DNA of 64,000 bases from Brachyhypopomus gauderio (Eukaryota; Chordata; Actinopteri; Gymnotiformes; Hypopomidae). The number at the start of each line of letters is the position of its first letter. Position 1 is the first letter of the stretch. Both the position numbers and the translations under genes were made by a program. The DNA lies in the NCBI RefSeq assembly GCF_052324685.1, contig NW_027506879.1, forward strand, positions 1,394,001 through 1,458,000. Direction: 5' to 3'. This document shows, piece by piece, positions 1-14,900 of the stretch. A model generated the notes under the pieces. The model was not told the DNA's origin. It saw only the letters and a program-made list of their open reading frames with translations, and did not search any database.

Positions 1-1908
1 AACTGCAGGTGAGAGGTCTCCGTACGGGCCCTCCCCCCTCGGCCGGCCGCCCTCTGAAACCAGGACCTTTCTGTCACCTCCGACCTTGATGGATGGGCCC
101 CCTCGCCTCTCTCCACAACCCCCCCTGGGTCCCGGGGGCAGAGGTGACGTGTTATAGCCTGGGCTAGTTATAAAACACTACCTGCTTGAAGGGCTGGGCA
201 GTACAGTCACATATATTATATGTCACCATATGAAAATATATCCCAGTCTTTGCCATGATATCTTCCCTAAGAATTATATATATTCTTTTTCTTCTTCACT
301 TCTTGTACATGTAAAATATTTGTCAGACTTACTTAATCCTCATGATCATTGGTGTACTGGGAGACCTGTGACCTGCATGTTTCTGCTCTGTGTGCCTGCT
401 CTCCTCTGGGTGACTTACAGGAGGCGCTGTGCTCTTACTGTAAGGTTGTTCTGCAGCACCGAGATGAGTACTGTGAATACTGTAATACAGTGGTTCTAAA
501 CACACATACACACGGGGTGGGGTTGGGGGTGTGGGGGCGTAGACATAGAGTAGTAGACATCTACTATATAATACACACACACACACACACACACGGGGTG
601 GGGTTGGGGGTGTGGGGGCATAGACATAGGGTAGAAGACATCTACTATATCAGGGGTACTCAAATAGAAATGATGACGGGCCACATTTTATTTTTTAAAT
701 CACTGAAGGGGCCGGTTGGGGGGGGGGGGGGGTGTCGAATGTAAACTGTCAACCGGGGGGGGGGTCAACGCATTTGGGCGTTGTTTGTTGTTGCTATAAA
801 GGCAATCCACGGCATCGTCTTGAGACCGCTATTTGAGTATGGGGGTACTATATAATACACACACATACACACACACGGGGTGGGGTTGGGGGGTGGGGGC
901 GTAGACATAGGGTAGTAGACATCTACTATATAATACACACACACACGGTATCGCTGTTCACTCTAGTTCTACTATATAAACGTCTACACACATCCACACA
1001 CACACACACACGGTAGCGCTGTTCACTCTAGTTCTACTATATAAACGTCTACGCACACACACACATCCACACACACACACACACACACAGAATCGCTGTT
1101 CATTCTAGTTCTACTATATAAACGTCTACACACACACACATCCACACACACACACACGGTATCGCTGTTCATTCTAGTTCTACTATATAAACGTCTATAC
1201 ACACACACATCCACACACACACACACACACACAGAATCGCTGTTCATTCTAGTTCTACTATATAAACGTCTACACACACACATCCACACACACACACGGT
1301 AGCGCTGTTCACTCTAGTTCTACTATATAAACGTCTACACACACACACATCCACACACACACACACGGTATCGCTGTTCATTCTAGTTCTACTATATAAA
1401 CGTCTACACACACACACATCCACACACACACACACATGGAATCGCTGTTCACTCTAGTTCTACTATATAAACGTCTACACACAGACACACACACACGGTA
1501 GCGCTGTTCACTGTGAGGACAGTGAGTATTTTAACACCCTGTGACTTTACAAGTTTTCCCACTTATAAATCATGGAGGCGTCTGAAATTTTCATCTTAGG
1601 TACATGTCCACTGTGAGAGACATAATCTAAAAAAAAATTCCAAAAATCACACTGCATGGTTTTTTAATCATTTATTATTTATTTATTATTTTATAATCCC
1701 ATCATTTATAATCTGTTTTATGAAACATTGCGCCAAGAATTGAGGATTTTTGCAAGGCAAAGCAGGTTCAGGTCTGACATTAACATCGCCTACCTACAAA
1801 CTGATTTATTAAACAAAAGGCAAATGATATGGGTACTTTTAATAATAACAATTCATATCAGAGGTCTGGTATACTATTACCTATTATAGCAATAGCCTAG
1901 GCCTATTC

Positions 1909-1939
<31 letters not shown>

Positions 1940-2779
1940 TAAAGCATGTAACCTTCAATCATTATAGCAATAGCCTAGTAATGATATTGGCCTACCTACC
2001 ACTGCTGCTGATGATAGTAATATAGTAATAATATGGTCCTGGGAGGAGGGGAGGGCACTACAGTATTGGACCAGCATTACAACCCCTGCTGTAATGTAAT
2101 GAGTATTGAGACCGATGACTGAAACAATGCTGATTATACTATTGTACTAGTGTGCACTATGCAGTCTTGGAGGAGCGTAAGGTCACAGGTTCACTTCACA
2201 GGAACACTCACACTTTAAACGGGTCTCTGGAGAAGAGCGTGTGGGTCTCTGGAGTTCTGTAGACAGTACAGTACTACAGCAGACAGGTCTGTAGACAGTA
2301 CAGTACTACAGTAGACAGTTCTGCTGTAGACCGTACAGTACATTCTCCATTAATGTTGAAAGAAAAAGAACTAACAGTCTGAACATGAACATGATCACAT
2401 TCATCTTAAGGTTTTAGGAGAGTCATTTTTCACATTCATCTTGCATGTATACTGTAGCGCGTTAGCACCTTTGTTATATTAGCATTGGAGTGCAACACAA
2501 TGCTGATGTCATTCTAGAGGGCTCAAGGATGTAAATACATTCACATTCACGGTAACAAGTTGTCTGGTAATATTCCAACATTTTTAAGCCCTCCAGAAGT
2601 TTAAGCCCTTCAGTCTGTGCTGTATGCTGCATTCATACATCGATCATGAACTCATTATGACATTTTGTTGGATGTTTCTTTCTCTCTCTTTCTCTGTATT
2701 TCTCTTTTTTCCCCCACTCTTGAACCCTTCATCCCATCTTCCATTATTGCTGGGCTTCTTTTTCCACCATCTGTCTCTG

Positions 2780-2840
<61 letters not shown>

Positions 2841-2861
2841 GTCTGTCTCTCTCTCTGTCTG

Positions 2862-2920
<59 letters not shown>

Positions 2921-5900
2921 CTCTCTGCCTGCTGTCACTCGTTTCCTGTCACATGCCCAGTGTCCCGAGGTCAGATGGAGCCCCCTGGTGGTGGGCCAGA
3001 GTGTGTAAGGAGTGGCCCTCACTCTGATAGCGGCTCACTGTCTCCCACCTGGGATAGAGAGAGCAGGGGCCCCGCCCCCCCAGGTACAGTGATCAGCCCA
3101 CCGCTGTGCCTCCCCATCACACACTGGTCCCCCAGAGAATGACAAAAGGCTGCTGGTTAGATATAGTCAGCTTGGATTATAACCATCTCAAGGAAACCCA
3201 ACACACATACCAACACTCACACTGAGCATGTCCACCAGAGAATACCCAACACACATACCAACACACTCACACTGAGCATGCCCACCAGAGAATACCCAAC
3301 ACACATACCAACACACTCACACTGAGCATGTCCACCGGAGAATACCCAACACACATACCAACACACTCACACTGAGCATGCCCACCGGAGAATACCCAAC
3401 ACGCATACCAACACACTCACACTGAGCATGCCCACCAGAGAATACCCAACACACATACCAACACACTCACACTGAGCATGTCCACCAGAGAATACCCAAC
3501 ACACATACCAACACTCACACTGAGCATGCCCACCGGAGAATACCCAACACACATACCAACACTCACACTGAGCATGTCCACCGGAGAATACCCAACACAC
3601 TCACACTGAGCATGCCCACCAGAGAATACCAACACACATACCAACACTCACACTGAGCATGTCCACCGGAGAATACCCAACACACATACCAACACTCACA
3701 CTGAGCATGCCCACCGGAGAATACCCAACACACATACCAACACTCACACTGAGCATGTCCACCAGAGAATACCCAACACACTCACACTGAGCATGCCCAC
3801 CAGAGAATACCAACACACATACCAACACTCACACTGAGCATGTCCACCAGAGAATACCCAACACACATACCAACACTCACACTGAGCATGCCCACCGGAG
3901 AATACCCAACACACATACCAACACTCACACTGAGCATGTCCACCGGAGAATACCCAACACACTCACACTGAGCATGCCCACCAGAGAATACCCAACACAC
4001 ATACCAACACTCACACTGAGCATGCCCACCAGAGAATACCCAACACACATACCAACACACACTGAGCATGCCCATCAGAGAATACCCAACACACATACCA
4101 ACACACTCACACTGAGCATGCCCACCAGAGAATACCCAACACACATACCAACACACTCACACTGAGCATGCCCACCAGAGAATACCCAACACACATACCA
4201 ACACACTCACACTGAGCATGTCCACCGGAGAATACCCAACACGCATACCAACACACTCACACTGAGCATGCCCACCAGAGAATACCCAACACACATACCA
4301 ACACTCACACTGAGCATGTCCACCGGAGAATACCCAACACACATACCAACACACTCACACTGAGCATGTCCACCGGAGAATACCCAACACACATACCAAC
4401 ACACTCACACTGAGCATGTCCACCGGAGAATACCCAACACACATACCAACACACTCACACTGAGCATGTCCACCAGAGAATACCCAACACACATACCAAC
4501 ACACTCACACTGAGCATGTCCACCAGAGAATACCCAACACACATACCAACACTCACACTGAGCATGTCCACCAGAGAATACCCAACACACATACCAACAC
4601 TCACACTGAGCATGCCCACCGGAGAATACCCAACACACATACCAACACACTCACACTGAGCATGCCCACCGGAGAATACCCAACACACATACCAACACTC
4701 ACACTGAGCATGTCCACCAGAGAATACCCAACACACATACCAACACTCACACTGAGCATGTCCACCAGAGAATACCCAACACACATACCAACACTCACAC
4801 TGAGCATGTCCACCAGAGAATACCCAACACACATACCAACACTCACACTGAGCATGCCCACCAGAGAATACCCAACACACATACCAACACACTCACACTG
4901 AGCATGTCCACCAGAGAATACCCAACACACATACCAACACACTCACACTGAGCATGTCCACCGGAGAATACCCAACACACATACCAACACACTCACACTG
5001 AGCATGTCCACCAGAGAATACCCAACACACATACCAACACACTCACACTGAGCATGTCCACCAGAGAATACCCAACACACATACCAACACTCACACTGAG
5101 CATGTCCACCAGAGAATACCCAACACACATACCAACACTCACACTGAGCATGCCCACCGGAGAATACCCAACACACATACCAACACACTCACACTGAGCA
5201 TGCCCACCGGAGAATACCCAACACACATACCAACACTCACACTGAGCATGTCCACCAGAGAATACCCAACACACATACCAACACTCACACTGAGCATGTC
5301 CACCAGAGAATACCCAACACACATACCAACACTCACACTGAGCATGTCCACCAGAGAATACCCAACACACATACCAACACTCACACTGAGCATGCCCACC
5401 AGAGAATACCCAACACACATACCAACACTCACACTGAGCATGTCCACCAGAGAATACCCAACACACATACCAACACTCACACTGAGCATGTCCACCAGAG
5501 AATACCCAACACACATACCAACACTCACACTGAGCATGTCCACCAGAGAATACCCAACACACATACCAACACACTCACACTGAGCATGCCCACCAGAGAA
5601 TACCCAACACACATACCAACACACTCACACTGAGCATGTCCACCAGAGAATACCCAACACACATACCAACACTCACACTGAGCATGCCCATCAGAGAATA
5701 CCCAACACACTCACACTGAGCATGCCCATCAGAGAATACCCAACACACATACCAACACACTCACACTGAGCATGTCCACCAGAGAATACCCAACACACAT
5801 ACCAACACTCACACTGAGCATGTCCACCAGAGAATACCCAACACACATACCAACACTCACACTGAGCATGTCCACCAGAGAATACCCAACACACATACCA

Positions 5901-8900
5901 ACACACTCACACTGAGCATGCCCACCAGAGAATACCCAACACACATACCAACACACTCACACTGAGCATGTCCACCAGAGAATACCCAACACACATACCA
6001 ACACACTCACACTGAGCATGCCCACCGGAGAATACCCAACACACATACCAACACACTCACACTGAGCATGCCCACCAGAGAATACCCAACACACATACCA
6101 ACACTCACACTGAGCATGCCCACCGGAGAATACCCAACACACATACCAACACTTACACTGAGCATGTCCACCAGAGAATACCCAACACACATACCAACAC
6201 TCACACTGAGCATGTCCACCAGAGAATACCCAACACACATACCAACACACTCCCACTGAGCATGTCCACCAGAGAATACCCAACACACATACCAACACTT
6301 ACACTGAGCATGCCCACCGGAGAATACCCAACACACATACCAACACTCACACTGAGCATGTCCACCAGAGAATACCCAACACACATACCAACACACTCCC
6401 ACTGAGCATGTCCACCAGAGAATACCCAACACACATACCAACACTTACACTGAGCATGTCCACCGGAGAATACCCAACACACATACCAACACTCACACTG
6501 AGCATGTCCACCAGAGAATACCCAACACACATACCAACACTCACACTGAGCATGTCCACCAGAGAATACCCAACACACATACCAACACTCACACTGAGCA
6601 TGTCCACCAGAGAATACCCAACACACATACCAACACACTCACACTGAGCATGCCCACCAGAGAATACCCAACACACATACCAACACACTCACACTGAGCA
6701 TGTCCACCAGAGAATACCCAACACACATACCAACACACTCACACTGAGCATGCCCACCAGAGAATACCCAACACACATACCAACACTCACACTGAGCATG
6801 CCCACCAGAGAATACCCAACACACATACCAACACACTCACACTGAGCATGCCCACCAGAGAATACCCAACACACATACCAACACACTCACACTGAGCATG
6901 CCCACCAGAGAATACCCAACACACATACCAACACTCACACTGAGCATGTCCACCAGAGAATACCCAACACACATACCAACTCCTCTCATGTTTATGCATG
7001 TTCAAGATAATATTTCTTTCTGCTCCACTCTGACCTTGGTAGAGAAACAACAAACCATTCACAGAGATCCACAACGACTCACAAAGAAGCTTTCAGCTCA
7101 TTAAGAATATCTAACCCAATACTGATACAGTTACTCCCTGTGTCTGCTTCCTGGGCCTGATAAGAGAACCTTCTGGAACGGACCATCTTAAGATTAGTGG
7201 GCTTCTGGCCTCCTGTGCCATGCCCAGCAGAAACGTTCATTCTGTACACAGACCCCTTAGACCTGCTGATATTTTCATTGCCTCAACATCCATCTTAGAT
7301 TTTAAACTGAGGCTGACTGGGTGTCCCTTATCTAATTTGGAGTGCCTTTTCATTCCACAGGAGAGGCCAGTGAAAATGCTGACCCTCTTAATTCCATTCA
7401 GGCTGAAACACTGCATATTAGCTGGTTAGGTTTCCTTGAGATGGTTGTAATCCAAGCTGACTATATCTAACCAGCATCCACATGTATGATCAAATAAGTG
7501 TGGACCATAATTGTCGATATCAGCAGGTTAAATGTCAGTTTGGATTATGACATCCTAGCAACATGTCATGTAGTAATGTTATGTAGTTGTGATCACATCA
7601 GTGTGTGTAGTATGTTGTGGGTGATGGCAACACAGTCCACTCACTGCAGTGAGGAACTCCAGCAGGCTGCAGACTGACTGTAGTGTCCCAGAAACACAAG
7701 CTCCTCTTGTGTTCACATTTCCCTGCTTTAATAAACCTCTGCCCATCTGGAAAAGGCCTCATGCTATCAGCAGTCTGACCTGAGCCTGTGAGGGGAAGTT
7801 CAAAACTGGGCAGAGGAGCAGTCTGGATGTCCCATCTCACCTCACCATCTCACTTTGAGCTTTGTAGGGGTGTGGATAGCAAGCAGCATCACTATATTTT
7901 TCAAGTCCATCCTCATAATTTCAGCGTGCCCAGGGTGCTTGTATGTGGTAGTCACAGTGCATCGCTATCAGGTCATGGTTCAGTGTTTTTGACTTGTGCA
8001 TTGGGGACCAGATGCTATGTTGAAAGACCATTGATACTTCACGTGTCATTTGTTCATTAACATGTGGTGGTGTGTGTGTGTGTGTGTGGAAGGTCTCCCT
8101 CCTGCAGATCCAGCCATGGCCTACAGGAGGCCTCTACCTGGACCATTTCCTCTGGGTCTCCCACGACCCCCTGGGCCTCCTGAAGCCTACTTTGGAGATA
8201 AATCTGGTGAGTTATGTCTTCACCACTCATTAAGTCATGTGTTTTCCTCAAGGCTCCCTAATATGTAATTAGACTCAGGCCAAATAAAGCAGAAAATAAG
8301 CTTTATGTCCAATGGTGTTCACAGAGATTTTATCTCAGCTGGATAAAGTTATTTGTGTATCAGCAGCCTGACAGACTTAGGAGTCTGAGGGCCCTTAGGA
8401 GCTGGATTTGAAAACAAGACAACCGATAAGTTCACAACTTATTATTTTTCTGCCCGTGGGTTTCTACAGATTTATTTCTAGGAAACAGCTCAGGTCTCAG
8501 TGAGAAGAGCAGCCAGGATGTAAGTGTGCCTCTGTACACACACCCCATGCACCCATCACCTCATCTTGTTTAAATTCATCACACTATCCAGTTTGGTCTG
8601 TAGGCGTCTTTACGCTGTGTTCAATCTGCCTGTTTACAGAGCCTGTATCAAACGCCTGGAGACATGATGAGGGCCTCCCACGATCCCCTGATGAGAATGG
8701 GTCCGCCCCCAGATCCCCTGATGAGAATGGGTCCGCCCCCAGATCCCCTGATGAGAATGGGTCCGCCCCCAGATCCTCATGGAGTGAGACTGGCCCCTCC
8801 CATGGACCCCAGAGAGCCCCGCTTCCCACGCAGGGCCCCCTATGGCCTTCCAGACTTCTACCCTCGGGGCCCTGTAGGACCACCACTGGGCAGTAAGTGC

Positions 8901-11900
8901 ATGCTGGTGGACAGACAGACAGACAGACAGGGACGGGGATGAATTAGAGCTTAATATATTATAAGATGAATTGTCAAATGTTTTGTCATGAAAGCACATG
9001 TGTGAGGTGACATGGGGAAGGTTGCGCATCCATGCTCTAAACAGGGCTTTCGTTTTCTTCTTAAATAGGTGTCACTAAGACGTAACCTGTCAGTGTAGTT
9101 TGTGTGTTGGACACCAATATGCCCCATATCTGGGATTTTTCTCTGCAGCCTCCATAAACTGTCAGCAACTGGAAAATCAGAATTAAATTTGGAGTGAATT
9201 TGGCATTACCAACTCGGAAATGTATTTACATCGTCATCCTTCACATCAATAAAGTAGATTAAAAACCCTGCTGTCTTGAACCTGATGGGCACAATGCTTA
9301 AGATTTGACAGAACAGAAATGTTTATTCATGAGATTTAATAGAACATAAATGTTTATTCATGAGATTTAATAGAACAGAAATGTTTATTTTTTAAAAAAT
9401 CAGTGAGATTCTTGTTTTCCATCTTAAGTCACGAATGAATTAAGCAAAGTTCAGTGTTGTCATACATTTTTAAAATACATCAGAAGTGCAACTCAAGTTC
9501 TAGTTGCTGACATAAGACACCATCTGTGGCTCAGAGCCCTGGAGCATAGAGATGTGGTGGGGTGGGTACAGAATGGGTTTGGGTCAGGGGTCAGGGGTCA
9601 GGTGATTCACAGAGCTGGACTGCCAGAGAGGAGGTGGATTATTAATAACTTCATTCACAAACAGGACGTGGAAGGCAAGTGTACCGGTCATACAGCAGCT
9701 CCACACAAACGGAGGGGGGATGAAGTGAGATGTTGAGGAGCAAAAGACTCCGAATTATGAGTGATGCATCACTTCGTGGTGATGAAGATGAGGCTGGAGT
9801 AAATCAAGGCAGAGCAGAGTGTCGGTGGTCAGACAGGTTAACAGTAGAGTGTCGGTGGTCAGACAGGTTAACAGTAGAGTGTCGGTGGTCAGACAGGTTA
9901 ACAGTAGAGTGTCGGTGGTCAGACAGGTTAACAGTAGAGTGTCGGTGGTCAGACAGGTTAACAGTAGAGTGTCGGTGGTCAGACAGGTTAACAGTAGAGT
10001 GTCGGTGGTCAGACAGGTTAACAGTAGTGTCGGTGGTCAGACAGGTTAACAGTAGAGTGTCGGTGGTCAGACAGGTTAACAGTAGAGTGTCGGTGGTCAA
10101 ACAGGTTAACAGTAGAGTGTCGGTGGTCAAACAGGTTAACAGTGGAGTGTCGGTGGTCAGACAGGTTAACAGTGGAGTGTCGGTGGTCAGACAAGTTAAC
10201 AGTAGAGTGTCGGTGGTCAGACAGGTTAACAGTGGAGTGTCGGTGGTCAGACAGGTTAACAGTAGAATGTCGGTGGTCAGACAGGTTAACAGTAGAGTGT
10301 CGGTGGTCAGACAGGTTAACAGTAGAGTGTCGGTGGTCAGACAGGTTAACAGTAGTGTCGGTGGTCAGACAGGTTAACAGTAGAGTGTCGGTGGTCAGAC
10401 AGGTTAACAGTAGAGTGTCGGTGGTCAAACAGGTTAACAGTAGAGTGTCGGTGGTCAAACAGGTTAACAGTAGAGTGTCGGTGGTCAGACAGATTTAACA
10501 GTAGAGTGTCGGTGGTCAGGTGGTCAGACAGGTTAACAGTAGAGTGTCGGTGGTCAAACAGGTTAACAGTAGAGTGTCGGTAGTCAGACAGGTTAACAGT
10601 AGAGTGTCGGTGGTCAGACAGGTTAACAGTAGAGTGTCGGTGGTCAGACAAGTTAACAGTAGAGTGTCTGTGGTCAGACAGGTTAACAGTAGAGTGTCGG
10701 TGGTCAGACAAGTTAACAGTAGAGTGTCGGTGGTCAGACAGGTTAACAGTAGAGTGTCGGTGGTCAAACAGGTTAACAGTAAAGTGTCGGTGGTCAGACA
10801 AGTTAACAGTAGAGTGTCGGTGGTCAGACAGGTTAACAGTAGAGTGTCGTTGGTCAGACAGGTTAACAGTGGAGTGTCGGTGGTCAGACAGGTTAACAGT
10901 GGAGTGTCGGTGGTCAGACAGGTTAACAGTAGAGTGTCGGTGGTCAGACAGGTTAACAGTAGAGTGTCGGTGGTCAAACAGGTTAACAGTAGAGTGTCGG
11001 TGGTCAGACAGGTTAACGGTAGAGTGTCGGTGGTCAGACAGGGTAACGGTAGAGTGTCGGTGGTCAAACAGGTTAACAGTAGAGTGTCGGTGGTCAGACA
11101 GATTAACAGTAGAGTGTCGGTGGTCAAACATGTTAACAGTGGAGTGTCGGTGGTCAGACAGGTTAACAGTGGAGTGTCGGTGGTCAGACAGGTTAACAGT
11201 GGAGTGTCGGTGGTCAGACAGGTTAACAGTAGAGTGTCGGTGGTCAGACAGGTTAACAGTAGAGTGTCGGTGGTCAGACAGGTTAACAGTAGAGTGTCGG
11301 TGGTCAGACAGGTTAACAGTAGAGTGTCGGTGGTCAGACAGGTTAACAGTAGTGTCGGTGGTCAGACAGGTTAACAGTAGAGTGTCGGTGGTCAGACAGG
11401 TTAACAGTAGAGTGTCGGTGGTCAAACAGGTTAACAGTAGAGTGTCGGTGGTCAAACAGGTTAACAGTAGAGTGTCGGTGGTCAGACAGATTAACAGTAG
11501 AGTGTCGGTGGTCAGGTGGTCAGACAGGTTAACAGTAGAGTGTCGGTGGTCAAACAGGTTAACAGTAGAGTGTCGGTAGTCAGACAGGTTAACAGTAGAG
11601 TGTCGGTGGTCAGACAGGTTAACAGTAGAGTGTCGGTGGTCAGACAAGTTAACAGTAGAGTGTCTGTGGTCAGACAGGTTAACAGTAGAGTGTCGGTGGT
11701 CAGACAAGTTAACAGTAGAGTGTTGGTGGTCAGACAGGTTAACAGTAGAGTGTCGGTGGTCAGACAGATTAACAGTAGAGTGTCGGTGGTCAGGTGGTCA
11801 GACAGGTTAACAGTAGAGTGTCGGTGGTCAAACAGGTTAACAGTAGAGTGTCGGTAGTCAGACAGGTTAACAGTAGAGTGTCGGTGGTCAGACAGGTTAA

Positions 11901-14900
11901 CAGTAGAGTGTCTGTGGTCAGACAGGTTAACAGTAGAGTGTCTGTGGTCAGACAGGTTAACAGTAGAGTGTCGGTGGTCAGACAAATTAACAGTAGAGTG
12001 TCGGTGGTCAGACAGGTTAACAGTAGAGTGTCGGTGGTCAAACAGGTTAACAGTAAAGTGTCGGTGGTCAGACAAGTTAACAGTAGAGTGTCGGTGGTCA
12101 GACAGGTTAACAGTAGAGTGTCGTTGGTCAGACAGGTTAACAGTGGAGTGTCGGTGGTCAGACAGGTTAACAGTGGAGTGTCGGTGGTCAGACAAGTTAA
12201 CAGTAGAGTGTCGGTGGTCAGACAGGTTAACAGTGGAGTGTCGGTGGTCAGACAGGTTAACAGTAGAGTGTCGGTGGTCAGACAGGTTAACAGTAGAGTG
12301 TCGGTGGTCAAACAGGTTAACAGTAGAGTGTCGGTGGTCAGACAGGTTAACGGTAGAGTGTCGGTGGTCAGACAGGGTAACGGTAGAGTGTCGGTGGTCA
12401 AACAGGTTAACAGTAGAGTGTCGGTGGTCAGACAGATTAACAGTAGAGTGTCGGTGGTCAAACATGTTAACAGTGGAGTGTCGGTGGTCAGACAGGTTAA
12501 CAGTGGAGTGTCGGTGGTCAGACAGGTTAACAGTGGAGTGTCGGTGGTCAGACAGGTTAACAGTAGAGTGTCGGTGGTCAGACAGGTTAACAGTAGAGTG
12601 TCGGTGGTCAGACAGGTTAACAGTAGAGTGTCGGTGGTCAGACAGGTTAACAGTAGAGTGTCGGTGGTCAGACAGGTTAACAGTAGTGTCGGTGGTCAGA
12701 CAGGTTAACAGTAGAGTGTCGGTGGTCAGACAGGTTAACAGTAGAGTGTCGGTGGTCAAACAGGTTAACAGTAGAGTGTCGGTGGTCAAACAGGTTAACA
12801 GTAGAGTGTCGGTGGTCAGACAGATTAACAGTAGAGTGTCTGTGGTCAGGTGGTCAGACAGGTTAACAGTAGAGTGTCGGTGGTCAAACAGGTTAACAGT
12901 AGAGTGTCGGTAGTCAGACAGGTTAACAGTAGAGTGTCGGTGGTCAGACAGGTTAACAGTAGAGTGTCGGTGGTCAGACAAGTTAACAGTAGAGTGTCTG
13001 TGGTCAGACAGGTTAACAGTAGAGTGTCGGTGGTCAGACAAGTTAACAGTAGAGTGTTGGTGGTCAGACAGGTTAACAGTAGAGTGTCGGTGGTCAAACA
13101 GGTTAACAGTAAAGTGTCGGTGGTCAGACAAGTTAACAGTAGAGTGTCGGTGGTCAGACAGGTTAACAGTAGAGTGTCGTTGGTCAGACAGGTTAACAGT
13201 GGAGTGTCGGTGGTCAGACAGGTTAACAGTGGAGTGTCGGTGGTCAGACAAGTTAACAGTAGAGTGTCGGTGGTCAGACAGGTTAACAGTGGAGTGTCGG
13301 TGGTCAGACAGGTTAACAGTAGAGTGTCGGTGGTCAGACAGGTTAACAGTAGAGTGTCGGTGGTCAGACAGGTTAACAGTAGAGTGTCGGTGGTCAGACA
13401 GGTTAACAGTAGTGTCGGTGGTCAGACAGGTTAACAGTAGAGTGTCGGTGGTCAGACAGGTTAACAGTAGAGTGTCGGTGGTCAAACAGGTTAACAGTAG
13501 AGTGTCGGTGGTCAAACAGGTTAACAGTAGAGTGTCGGTGGTCAGACAGATTAACAGTAGAGTGTCGGTGGTCAGGTGGTCAGACAGGTTAACAGTAGAG
13601 TGTCGGTGGTCAAACAGGTTAACAGTAGAGTGTCGGTAGTCAGACAGGTTAACAGTAGAGTGTCGGTGGTCAGACAGGTTAACAGTAGATTGTCGGTGGT
13701 CAGACAAGTTAACAGTAGAGTGTCTGTGGTCAGACAGGTTAACAGTAGAGTGTCGGTGGTCAGACAAGTTAACAGTAGAGTGTCGGTGGTCAGACAGGTT
13801 AACAGTAGAGTGTCGGTGGTCAAACAGGTTAACAGTAAAGTGTCGGTGGTCAGACAAGTTAACAGTAGAGTGTCGGTGGTCAGACAGGTTAACAGTAGAG
13901 TGTCGTTGGTCAGACAGGTTAACAGTGGAGTGTCGGTGGTCAGACAGGTTAACAGTGGAGTGTCGGTGGTCAGACAAGTTAACAGTAGAGTGTCGGTGGT
14001 CAGACAGGTTAACAGTGGAGTGTCGGTGGTCAGACAGGTTAACAGTAGAGTGTCGGTGGTCAGACAGGTTAACAGTAGAGTGTCGGTGGTCAAACAGGTT
14101 AACAGTAGAGTGTCGGTGGTCAGACAGGTTAACGGTAGAGTGTCGGTGGTCAGACAGGGTAACGGTAGAGTGTCGGTGGTCAAACAGGTTAACAGTAGAG
14201 TGTCGGTGGTCAGACAGATTAACAGTAGAGTGTCGGTGGTCAAACATGTTAACAGTGGAGTGTCGGTGGTCAGACAGGTTAACAGTAGAATGTCGGTGGT
14301 CAGACAGGTTAACAGTGGAGTGTCGGTGGTCAGACAGGTTAACAGTGGAGTGTCGGTGGTCAGACAGGTTAACAGTAGAGTGTCGGTGGTCAGACAGGTT
14401 AACAGTGGAGTGTCGGTGGTCAGACAGGTTAACAGTAGAGTGTCGATGGTCAAACAGGTTAACAGTAGAGTGTCGGTGGTCAGACAGGTTAACAGTAGAG
14501 TGTCGGTGGTCAAACATGTTAACAGTGGAGTGTCGGTGGTCAGACAGGTTAACAGTGGAGTGTCGGTGGTCAGACAGGTTAACAGTGGAGTGTCGGTGGT
14601 CAGACAGGTTAACAGTAGAGTGTCGGTGGTCAGACAGGTTAACAGTAGAGTGTCGGTGGTCAGACAGGTTAACAGTAGAGTGTCGGTGGTCAGACAGGTT
14701 AACAGTAGAGTGTCGGTGGTCAGACAGGTTAACAGTAGTGTCAGTGGTCAGACAGGTTAACAGTAGAGTGTCGGTGGTCAGACAGGTTAACAGTAGAGTG
14801 TCGGTGGTCAGACAGGTTAACAGTAGAGTGTCGGTGGTCAGACAGGTTAACAGTAGAGTGTCGGTGGTCAGACAGGTTAACAGTAGAGTGTCGGTGGTCA

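Noticed and set aside
3199..6985. CRISPR-like appearance of regularly spaced repeats
   Set aside because: The units are contiguous with no unique spacers, and the surrounding DNA is vertebrate. It is a minisatellite.
7361..7429. Possible extra MIA2 exon in correct phase (encoding [20 protein letters not shown])
   Set aside because: It has an acceptor-like CCACAG and keeps phase, but its donor is weak and coincides with the start of the inverted-repeat arm. The MIA2 exons join in phase without it. RNA-seq would settle it.
11512..14517. 1001-codon minus-strand open frame (and shorter frames throughout 9730-14938)
   Set aside because: It is a read-through of the 30-bp minisatellite. The period is divisible by three, both strands and several frames stay open, and the peptide is a simple repeat with no flanking unique protein.
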